64,000 bases of DNA from Maribacter polysiphoniae (GTDB taxonomy: Bacteria; Bacteroidota; Bacteroidia; Flavobacteriales; Flavobacteriaceae). The DNA lies in NCBI RefSeq assembly GCF_003148665.1, contig NZ_QGGQ01000004.1, forward strand, positions 248,001 through 312,000, read 5' to 3'. The translations under genes were made by a program, and so were the position numbers. The notes beneath the pieces were generated by a model. That model saw only the letters and a list, made by a program, of their open reading frames with translations. It searched no databases and had not been told where the DNA came from. Position 1 is the first letter of the stretch. Every line of letters begins with the position of its first letter. This document shows positions 35,593 to 43,130 of the stretch, in pieces.

Positions 35593-36195
35593 ATGAAAGC
35601 GTATAGAATTCCCAAAATAACCCATACCATAAGCTGGGACGAATTGAACCCACTAACTGATTTTTCATATCCTTGGCAAAAGGAAAAAGCTCCGATGACC
35701 ACATTCAATGCTTATTACGATGAAAACCATATTCATTTTCGTTATGTCGCATGGGGGCCCAAACCGATTGTATATGTTGAAAACAATGATAAATCAGAGG
35801 TTATTGATTCAGAGCGTATCGAATTGTTTTTTCGGCGTGATGAAAAAATGCAACCCTATTACTGCTTGGAAATTGACCCCAACGGTCGTGTACTTGATTA
35901 TAAAGCCAATTTTTACCGTGAGTTCGATCTCGATTGGGTTTGGCCAGAGCCGCTAGACATACAAACCAATATAGAAGAGGGGAAGTACATCGTGCAAGGC
36001 AAACTAGGAATACCTGTGCTAAAAAGATTGGGGCTACTCAAAGACGGTCAAATTCAAATAGGCCTGTTTAGAGGACACTGTATTGCCTTAAAAGCAAATA
36101 AAGCATCATTAAAATGGATCAGCTGGGTGGATTCGAAAACCGAGGAACCCGATTTTCATGTCCCTACCGCTTTCGGAATATTGATTCTAGAATAA
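35593..36195 (+). CDS. Carbohydrate-binding family 9-like protein
   Basis: 200 residues resembling the CBM9-like/DOMON beta-sandwich of the C-terminal part of some xylanases: the patterns FNAYYDENHIHFRYVAWG, SERIELFFRR, YCLEIDPNGRVLDYKA and FHVPTAFGILILE follow the family order. The protein has no signal peptide or membrane segment, which is odd for a sugar-binding protein in an uptake locus and would place it in the cytoplasm. It lies after a terminator, on the same strand as susC/susD. No catalytic residues are evident. Confidence 0.75.
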   Translation: MKAYRIPKITHTISWDELNPLTDFSYPWQKEKAPMTTFNAYYDENHIHFRYVAWGPKPIVYVENNDKSEVIDSERIELFFRRDEKMQPYYCLEIDPNGRVLDYKANFYREFDLDWVWPEPLDIQTNIEEGKYIVQGKLGIPVLKRLGLLKDGQIQIGLFRGHCIALKANKASLKWISWVDSKTEEPDFHVPTAFGILILE

Positions 36196-36253
36196 TTTCA
36201 ATACAACCTTGACGGATACCGACATTATCATAATACCCTTATGACGGCATCGT

Positions 36254-36433
36254 CTATCCGCCCTGTAATTTATCGGCACCATCCAATAAACCCACCAAAT
36301 CTTGGGGATTATGGATCAAAACAGGTAAATGCTGTGGACAAATATAAAATTCACTCTCCTTGTGATAGAACTTTGTTACCGGGGTTTCGTTTGAGGATTT
36401 TTTGCAAACTATACATGATTTGTTCGTACTCAT
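36254..36433 (-). CDS. Small zinc-ribbon-like protein (59 residues)
   Basis: ATG at 36431-36433 to a stop at 36254-36256 on the minus strand gives 59 residues. It contains C-x2-C (CIVCKK, residues 7-10) and C-x2-H (CPQH, residues ~34-37), spaced like a one-zinc ribbon, and continues LPVLIHNPQDLVGLLDGADK. An exact -7 box sits 23 bases upstream. The coding frame looks real because of the Cys/His pattern, although a plus-strand frame overlaps it. Function is unknown. It is too short to be reported by common ORF length cut-offs. Confidence 0.6.
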   Translation of the reverse strand: MSTNKSCIVCKKSSNETPVTKFYHKESEFYICPQHLPVLIHNPQDLVGLLDGADKLQGG

Positions 36434-36455
36434 ACTTTGCTTTTTTTTGATACGA

Positions 36456-36463
36456 CAAAACTA
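36456..36463 (-). promoter_or_regulatory. -7 promoter element TAGTTTTG of the small zinc-ribbon gene
   Basis: On the minus strand TAGTTTTG (plus-strand CAAAACTA) matches TAnnTTTG exactly and supports transcription of the 59-residue gene. The rest of the 36434-36672 spacer is AT-rich; a 31-codon minus frame without a start codon lies at 36496-36591. Confidence 0.5.
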
Positions 36464-36672
36464 TTCTTTACCAAGGGTTTAAAAGCTAACAAATATCATG
36501 CTTTCCCTTTTTTTTCAATTTCATCAAGGATTTTATCAACTTGGGGACAATGCAAACCATCTATTACAATTATTTTGTACTTTGATTTTCTTTAAATAAC
36601 AATCAATTGTATGTAAGGATTCCCTTTATAATTAAAGCCTTTTTACAATAAGACCAACATTTAGTTTAATTC

Positions 36673-37050
36673 ATGGGTTGGACATCAAACCACATCGCTT
36701 CGGAACATCGAATGGAATTGACCTTGAAAGGTAAAATAGATTACGACACCTTACTCGAAGCTGTATTGACCAACGTGGAAAAGTCCAATGAATTCAATGC
36801 TTTAAATCATTTGGTCGATTGCACGGCATTGATAGCTGATTTCGATAGACGTGTATTATTTGAACTTCCCAATAAACTTTACCCCGAATGGGGTATGGTG
36901 CCAACTACAAGGATTGCCTTGATCGAACCCCGAAATATCGATGCCAAAGGAAAAGCCGAATTCTATGTATACGCTATGAAAAAATTAGGTTGGGATACGG
37001 CTATTTTTTCCAATCGGAAAAAGGCGTTAACATGGCTAAATCAATCCTAA
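36673..37050 (+). CDS. Small STAS/SEC14 (SpoIIAA-like) domain protein
   Basis: 125 residues, no signal peptide. The fold signature resembles the SpoIIAA-like/SEC14 family: an opening beta-strand and substrate-like segment (ELTLKGKIDYDTLLEAV), a central strand with NHLVDCTALIADFD, and a C-terminal alpha/beta part (IALIEPRNIDAKGKAEFYVYAMKKLGW, then FSNRKKALTWL). Such small proteins occur in many marine bacteria without known role, possibly binding a hydrophobic ligand or a partner protein. It stands alone between the zinc-ribbon gene and the ThuA-type gene. Confidence 0.6.
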   Translation: MGWTSNHIASEHRMELTLKGKIDYDTLLEAVLTNVEKSNEFNALNHLVDCTALIADFDRRVLFELPNKLYPEWGMVPTTRIALIEPRNIDAKGKAEFYVYAMKKLGWDTAIFSNRKKALTWLNQS

Positions 37051-37159
37051 TACACCAAAAATACACCAGCAAGTTCCAATCCCCAATCCAAGAGATTCCT
37101 ACCATGAATCCAATAATTCCATAAGCGTTAACCTTATTTCACCCAAGGTCGTTAAAAGA

Positions 37160-40100
37160 CTATTTAGCCTCTTTACGGCCATCGGTTAAAGCAACGGAAC
37201 TTGTTCCCGTGAGCGGGATGCCATTCCCTTCCCCTTTGTCAGTATAACTAGCGGTGATTACCATAACCCTATCCCCTACCGAAGGAGCTGGCAGTATACT
37301 TCCTGAAGGTGGTAATGATTCCTTTTCCGTATTCCGTTTTACCAAGGATTGAATGTATAGGATAATCTGTCGCGTCTCATCATCCGTAATATCCGTATGT
37401 GCCGGCATCACAATTTCTCCCCAAACGCCCGACCCCCCTGCTGCAATCTTTTTTTGCAAATATGTCATTGCCTTTGGGTCATCCATGTACTTTTCTGCTA
37501 CGCTTTGATATGCTGGTCCTATTGACGCCCCTATTTCCTTATGGCAAGATTTACAGTCCATCGACTGCGTAAGGGCCTTGCCCATCACTGCGGCGGAAAC
37601 CTGTTGATGGCCTTGGGAGATATTTACTTTATCCATACCACTCAAATAATCTACAGAAACATAAATATTGGACGGATTGATGGTGCCACCATCGGCATCG
37701 GTCACCGAAACTTTATACCGAACCGGTGTCCCTTCATCATAAAACGATTGATTTCCGCCTCCTATTTCGATTGTCACTTCAGGTCTGGTATTGCCTGCTG
37801 CTATGGATACCTTTTCACTTACCGCCAGTGCATTCTTGTCATCCTTCACCTCGACCGATACCAGATATCCACCGGCCTCCGTGTAGGTATAGGTAAGTTC
37901 GGGTTTCCGGGTCTCCAAGGTCTCCCCATTGCCCAGATCCCATAAATAGTTGAGCGGATCATTTTCGAGGTCTTTCACATCAACGGTTGCCGATATGGTT
38001 AAAGGTAATTTACCCGAGGTTTTATCAAGTGATATGCCTTTGATTACCGGTGGGCGATTTCCTCCGTTGTATTGAATATACCCCAATCCCGAATTTTCAT
38101 TCTGTTGAAACCATCCTGTACCGTATTCCAAAAGATATACGCGTCCATCAGGGCCCATTTCCATATCTATCAGGTTGTTCAATGCTATCTCCGACGCGAA
38201 AGGTTCCATTTTATCAAAAGTATCATCCTCAAAGAGGGTCACTGCTTTCATCCAACCCCGCATCCAATCATAAACCAGTACTTTTCCATCATAATAGGAA
38301 GGCAATCCACCTCCCTTAGGATATACATCAGAATAATAGGTTGGTCCTGCCATGGCATTCCTCCCCCCTGTTCCTACCTGTGGGAATTCCCCGGAATGGT
38401 CATAAGGATAATATACAAACGCCCCTTTGGCTGGCGGTAATTCCCGTAAGCCGGTATTGTTTTTGGAATCGTTTATAGGTTTTAGAGGGTCAAAGGTGTC
38501 CCCTGAAATACCATTGCTATAATCATAATCCTTATAAGGTTTATTATCACCAACAAACAAGGGCCAACCGAAATTACCCGCTTCCCGTGCCTGGTTCATC
38601 TCGTCATACCCCTTTGGGCCGCGGTTTTCAAAATCATCCTCACGGGCATCAGGACCTACATCTCCCCAATATAAATATCCTTTTTTAGGATCTACAGCGA
38701 TACGGTATGGATTACGGTGTCCCATAGTATAAATCTCTGGCCTAGCATTTTTGGTTCCCACAGGAAAAAGATTACCCTCGGGTATACCATAAGTACCATC
38801 CTCGTTTACCTTGATTCTTAATATCTTACCCCGAAGGTCATTGGTATTTCCTGAAGAACGCCTTGCGTCATATTGCTCCTTCCCTGGAATATCGTTTATA
38901 GGGGCATACCCCTTGGAGACATAGGTCGCTCCTTTTTCATTAAAGGGGGTTGTGTTATCCCCCAATGACAAATACAACAGCTTATCAGGTCCAAATGCTA
39001 TGGAACCTCCTGTATGGCAGCAAACCTCACGTTGGGTATTTACTTCCAGTATAATCTGTTCAGATTCCATATTGAAAACACCTTCCTTGAACTTGAACCG
39101 CGACAGGCGGTTTACCCAGTTATCGCCAGTTGGACTGTAATAGAGATAAACCCAATGATTAATGGAAAAATCAGGATCCTTTTGCAACCCCAACAACCCA
39201 TTTTCCACATTTATACCCGGAGTACTCAATGCCTTATAATAAACATCCAGTTTTGCAACTTGACGTAGTTGGTTTACATCTGCATCATAAAGTAGCACTT
39301 CTCCCCTTCGTTGGGCAACCAAAACATCATTATTGGGCAACACGGCCATTTCGGTTGGCTCAAAGAACTCCCCGGCAGTCAGGGAAACCTTTGTAAAACG
39401 GTCCATTTCCGGTGGAATTTGCGTTCGTACCTTGGAATAATCCAACTTTTGATTATCCCCGATGGCATATTGTATACCCCCCAGTATATGCTTCAGGAAT
39501 TTTTCCTCCGAGTAACTTTCCTCGGTATGCCCCGCTGCCGTATAGAAGGCCCTTCCACCATCATATTCATGATACCAACTCATTGGGTGGTCACCACCAT
39601 TCGCACCACCTTCATAAGTTGTTTCATCCACGGTCACCAGAACATGGACCTTAGGATTCAAATTCTTGAAATTATACAGTTCATCATTCCGGTTCCATAT
39701 CGAATCCGTAAAATGCTTGGTGGCACTGAAAGAATTGTCCTTTATAATGAAGTTTGAATTGGGGGTACCTGCTGGATGGCTGAGAAATTGTCCGCCTACC
39801 AATTTATTGTACCACCCCCAATCGTACTCTGTATCCGTAGCGGCATGTATACCCACAAAACCACCCCCGGATTGCATATAACGTTCAAAAGCCGCTTCCT
39901 GATAATGATCTAGGATATTTCCGGTAGTACTTAGAAAAACAATCGCTGAATATTGTTTCAGGTTTTCATCGGTAAAGAGAGCGGCATTCTTGGTTGTATC
40001 GACCTCAAAACCATTTTTCTGACCTAATTGCTGAATAGCCTCGGTTCCTTTTAAGATTGAAGCATGTTTATAGCCCATAGTTTTTGAAAAAACCAAGACC

Positions 40101-40183
40101 TTTGGCTTTCCCTCCCTTTTCGTATTACAACCTGCAAGCATAAAAACCACCGCAATCATCATTAAAAACAATATCCTTTTCAT
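37160..40183 (-). CDS. ThuA / sugar dehydrogenase / PKD / cytochrome c multidomain lipoprotein
   Basis: 1007 residues with lipobox FMLAGC (Cys19). Domains in order: ThuA-like glutamine-amidotransferase fold (~30-240; VFSKTMGYKHASI, GIHAATDTEY), a beta-propeller of the PQQ-dependent glucose/sorbosone dehydrogenase type (~265-700; GLLGLQKDPDF, CCHTGGSIAFGPD, GHRNPYRIAVDP), a PKD domain (~715-790), and a c-type cytochrome with heme motif CKSCH (877-881) and a distal Met candidate in EIVMPAH. It probably oxidises a sugar outside the inner membrane and passes electrons through its own heme. Other Bacteroidota proteins share this architecture. It is convergent with the SEC14-like gene. Confidence 0.88.
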   Translation of the reverse strand: MKRILFLMMIAVVFMLAGCNTKREGKPKVLVFSKTMGYKHASILKGTEAIQQLGQKNGFEVDTTKNAALFTDENLKQYSAIVFLSTTGNILDHYQEAAFERYMQSGGGFVGIHAATDTEYDWGWYNKLVGGQFLSHPAGTPNSNFIIKDNSFSATKHFTDSIWNRNDELYNFKNLNPKVHVLVTVDETTYEGGANGGDHPMSWYHEYDGGRAFYTAAGHTEESYSEEKFLKHILGGIQYAIGDNQKLDYSKVRTQIPPEMDRFTKVSLTAGEFFEPTEMAVLPNNDVLVAQRRGEVLLYDADVNQLRQVAKLDVYYKALSTPGINVENGLLGLQKDPDFSINHWVYLYYSPTGDNWVNRLSRFKFKEGVFNMESEQIILEVNTQREVCCHTGGSIAFGPDKLLYLSLGDNTTPFNEKGATYVSKGYAPINDIPGKEQYDARRSSGNTNDLRGKILRIKVNEDGTYGIPEGNLFPVGTKNARPEIYTMGHRNPYRIAVDPKKGYLYWGDVGPDAREDDFENRGPKGYDEMNQAREAGNFGWPLFVGDNKPYKDYDYSNGISGDTFDPLKPINDSKNNTGLRELPPAKGAFVYYPYDHSGEFPQVGTGGRNAMAGPTYYSDVYPKGGGLPSYYDGKVLVYDWMRGWMKAVTLFEDDTFDKMEPFASEIALNNLIDMEMGPDGRVYLLEYGTGWFQQNENSGLGYIQYNGGNRPPVIKGISLDKTSGKLPLTISATVDVKDLENDPLNYLWDLGNGETLETRKPELTYTYTEAGGYLVSVEVKDDKNALAVSEKVSIAAGNTRPEVTIEIGGGNQSFYDEGTPVRYKVSVTDADGGTINPSNIYVSVDYLSGMDKVNISQGHQQVSAAVMGKALTQSMDCKSCHKEIGASIGPAYQSVAEKYMDDPKAMTYLQKKIAAGGSGVWGEIVMPAHTDITDDETRQIILYIQSLVKRNTEKESLPPSGSILPAPSVGDRVMVITASYTDKGEGNGIPLTGTSSVALTDGRKEAK

Positions 40184-40387
40184 TATTTAATCCTATCTTT
40201 AAATTATACCTGAAGCCGATAAATATAGGCATAGATATAGTGGCTGCCCAAATGCTTTCTTGGAATGACACAAAAAAACGACGGAAAGGTTGTAAAAATC
40301 CATACCTGAAGATGCTCTTTTAAAATAGCATCATTGCAATAAATAAAACCTACGAAAGCCTAAGATCCAAACCGTAAAGATTTCAAT

Positions 40388-41155
40388 ATGTCGAAATTGC
40401 CCAAAGCGAACCAATTTTTTGATATATCCGATTACGGTCGTCCAATAGCCAAGGGTATTGCTACCTATTTCAAAAATACCGCCGTAACACCGATACACAT
40501 AACCATAAGTTTTATTATCTCAGGCCTGCTGGCCATTGCCTTTTTAGTAAACCATCACTATTGGATAGCTGCCTTCTTCTTGGTCTTAAAATCCATTCTC
40601 GATGCTGCTGACGGGGAATTGGCCCGATTAAAAAAGACACCCTCCTATACGGGAAGGTATTTTGATTCAGTATCCGATATTCTATTGAACTTCATGATTA
40701 TCATAGCGATATGGCATGTGACCAAAAGTTCAATTATGTATGCTGTCATCGCATTTATTGGCATACAATTACAAGGTACGTTGTACAATTATTATTATGT
40801 CATTCTTCGAAACAAACATAATGGTGATACGACCAGTCGTATTTTTGAAACGAAAACCCCAAAGGCCATGAAAGGGGAAAAACAAAGCAGGGTGAACCTG
40901 TTCTTTAATTTATACCTATTGTTCTATAGCGTTTTTGACAAAACCATTTATTGGTTAGATCAAAAAGCCATTTATGACAATCGATGGCCCAATTGGTTTA
41001 TGACCGCTATTTCCTGTTTTGGTCTTGGTTTTCAATTATTGCTGATAGCACTATTCCTGATCTTCGACCAAATACACCTTATAATCCCTTTTTTCATTGG
41101 TTACTCCCTGCTGATTTTTGTTTTTATACTTATAAGAAAGGTAATCAATCGATAA
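40388..41155 (+). CDS. CDP-alcohol phosphatidyltransferase family membrane enzyme
   Basis: 255 residues with about six hydrophobic segments. The family signature is complete: D72-x2-D75-G76-x2-A79-R80-x8-G89-x3-D93-x3-D97, which binds the metal ions and CDP. It transfers a phosphoalcohol from or to a CDP-linked donor in phospholipid or related lipid synthesis at the inner membrane. Which alcohol is used (glycerol phosphate, inositol phosphate, serine or another) cannot be told. It is downstream of the divergent sugar-dehydrogenase gene and has no obvious lipid-synthesis partners. Confidence 0.9.
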   Translation: MSKLPKANQFFDISDYGRPIAKGIATYFKNTAVTPIHITISFIISGLLAIAFLVNHHYWIAAFFLVLKSILDAADGELARLKKTPSYTGRYFDSVSDILLNFMIIIAIWHVTKSSIMYAVIAFIGIQLQGTLYNYYYVILRNKHNGDTTSRIFETKTPKAMKGEKQSRVNLFFNLYLLFYSVFDKTIYWLDQKAIYDNRWPNWFMTAISCFGLGFQLLLIALFLIFDQIHLIIPFFIGYSLLIFVFILIRKVINR

Positions 41156-41201
41156 AACCTTTTTTACAGATCTATTACTACTTATATATGGATCTATTTT
41201 T

Positions 41202-41215
41202 AGGATAATTATCCT
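41202..41215. promoter_or_regulatory. Perfect 14-bp palindrome
   Basis: AGGATAATTATCCT is fully self-complementary and lies 84 bases before the amidohydrolase start, after a weak stem AGATC/GATCT followed by a T-run (41167-41201). It could be an operator or part of a terminator. Confidence 0.3.
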
Positions 41216-41298
41216 GACATCCACGACTTATATGGGTTTTTATGAAAAAACAACAAACCGCTTTCCATATTCAATGAAACAATCCTAATTTTATAAGC

Positions 41299-43020
41299 AT
41301 GAAAAAATGCGTTCTCCCCATAGTCGCCATCCTCATGTTGGCCTGTACAAATAAAGCTGAAAAAGGAACCATCATCATCGATGTGAATATTTTGGATGTC
41401 ACCACAGGGGAAATACAGGAACATAAGGATGTGGTTATTGATTCGGGGCGGATTAAAAGCATTTCCGAGCATCAAATGAATCCTAAGCCCTACGAAACCA
41501 TGGTAAATGGCAAGGACCAATATTTAATGCCAGGGCTTTCTGAAATGCATGCCCACATTCCCCACCCTTCTGAAAACAATGAACAGATTGAGGATGTTCT
41601 ATTTCTATATCTGGCCAATGGCATTACAACCATTCGAGGAATGTTAGGGCACCCCACGCATTTGGTATTGCGCAATAATGCCGAATCCGGGGAACTACCA
41701 AGTCCACGTATCTTCACTTCGAGTCCGTCATTGAACGGAAAATCGGTTACCTCGGTCGAGGACGCTATTTCAGTAGTTACCACATATCAAAAAGACGGCT
41801 ATGATTTTTTAAAAATACACCCTGGAATCAAACGGGAGGTGTTTGACCAGGTGGTTAAGACTGCCAAACAAGTGGGTATTCCCTTTGCCGGACATGTTCC
41901 TGTCGATGTCGGTATTCGTCATGCATTGGAGAGTCACTATGCTTCCATTGACCATATTGATGGGTTTTTGGAAGGCTTGGTGCCCGAATCGGCCAATGTG
42001 AAACCTGGGGACAACGGTTTTTTCGGATATGCCTTTACGCCCTTGGCCGATACTTCGAAGATTGATGGGTTGGTCGCCATGACAAAAGAAAACAAGGTCT
42101 GGATCGTACCCACCCAAAGTCTTTTTGAGCGCTGGTTTGCCCCTATTACAGCCGATGAACTATTGCGGCAACCCGAGATGCAATATATGCCTTCGAAGAC
42201 CTTGGCCGATTGGAAAAAGCGTAAGATTGCCACAACAGGTACCGCCACTGGTTTTAAAACAGAGCAATGGCTAAAATTCGATGCCATTCGCAAACAACTC
42301 ATTCAGAAACTACAAAAAGGAGGGGTCGGTATGCTATTAGGTTCCGATGCCCCACAAGTTTTCAATGTTCCGGGATTCTCAATCCACCGGGAAATAGATG
42401 GCTTATTGGCGGCCGTACTCACTCCTTTGGAGATCATTCAATCCGGAACCATAAATCCGGCTAAATTTTTCAATAAGGAGGGGGTATTCGGTCAGGTAAA
42501 GGAAGGACTTGAAGCTGATTTGATTTTGCTTAACGCAAACCCTCTTGACGATATGGATAATCTAAAAGATCTGTCAGCCGTATTTCGTAAAGGCCATTTT
42601 ATTCCCAAGGTAGAAATCAATAAACGTTTGGCCGAAATTGCGAAAAAAAATGGACATACCTTGAAAAGTAGGACGGCTACCGAAAAACGAGATGCCCCAT
42701 TGAACGGTACATGGAAATACTACAGTCGAAAAGGGAAAAAACCAGCCGCCTCAGCAACATTCACCCGTATAAAAACCCTGGCAAACGGCTATTGGTCCAT
42801 GTCCGAAACGAATATCCTGACCAATAAATTGGATTCTTATCAAGGAGGCCGGTATTTAAGGAATGACACCATCTTCTCAGAAACCAACACTTTCGCCAAT
42901 AGCAATAGTTTATACCTGTTGGGTGAAACACAACTTTTTGAACTGGAAGTAAAAAAAGACACACTTATCCAAACAGGAATCGATAATGACACGGATGAAG
43001 TTTGGATACGGGTGGAATAG
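41299..43020 (+). CDS. Amidohydrolase-superfamily lipoprotein (imidazolonepropionase-like)
   Basis: 573 residues; signal with lipobox LMLAC (Cys16). The metal-dependent hydrolase barrel (~25-440) shows the strand-1 motif MHAHIPHP for two His ligands, a Lys/His-rich strand 4 region (FLKIHPGIKREVF, AGHVPVD), a strand 6 His (IDHIDGF), and the strand-8 Asp in GMLLGSDAPQ. A further ~120-residue C-terminal beta-rich domain of unknown role starts near 455. It hydrolyses C-N bonds in a cyclic or peptide-like substrate in the envelope. Such lipoprotein amidohydrolases are common in Bacteroidota and often unassigned or prolidase-like. Confidence 0.85.
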   Translation: MKKCVLPIVAILMLACTNKAEKGTIIIDVNILDVTTGEIQEHKDVVIDSGRIKSISEHQMNPKPYETMVNGKDQYLMPGLSEMHAHIPHPSENNEQIEDVLFLYLANGITTIRGMLGHPTHLVLRNNAESGELPSPRIFTSSPSLNGKSVTSVEDAISVVTTYQKDGYDFLKIHPGIKREVFDQVVKTAKQVGIPFAGHVPVDVGIRHALESHYASIDHIDGFLEGLVPESANVKPGDNGFFGYAFTPLADTSKIDGLVAMTKENKVWIVPTQSLFERWFAPITADELLRQPEMQYMPSKTLADWKKRKIATTGTATGFKTEQWLKFDAIRKQLIQKLQKGGVGMLLGSDAPQVFNVPGFSIHREIDGLLAAVLTPLEIIQSGTINPAKFFNKEGVFGQVKEGLEADLILLNANPLDDMDNLKDLSAVFRKGHFIPKVEINKRLAEIAKKNGHTLKSRTATEKRDAPLNGTWKYYSRKGKKPAASATFTRIKTLANGYWSMSETNILTNKLDSYQGGRYLRNDTIFSETNTFANSNSLYLLGETQLFELEVKKDTLIQTGIDNDTDEVWIRVE

Positions 43021-43130
43021 CCTTTGACAGCGTATCACTCAGGGGAAGTACTGAATTCATTAACAAGTATTTAATGAATCCCCCAAAAGATTTATTTATA
43101 TTTACGAGACTAATTAACGTACCTAAACCA

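Noticed and set aside
36241-36450. Plus-strand 69-codon frame
   Set aside because: It lies antisense to the zinc-ribbon gene, has no domain-like pattern or promoter box, and its composition is not protein-like.
43002-43130. Longer N-terminus for the BNR-repeat protein
   Set aside because: It overlaps the end of the amidohydrolase gene and would put 43 residues before a clear signal peptide at ATG 43131.
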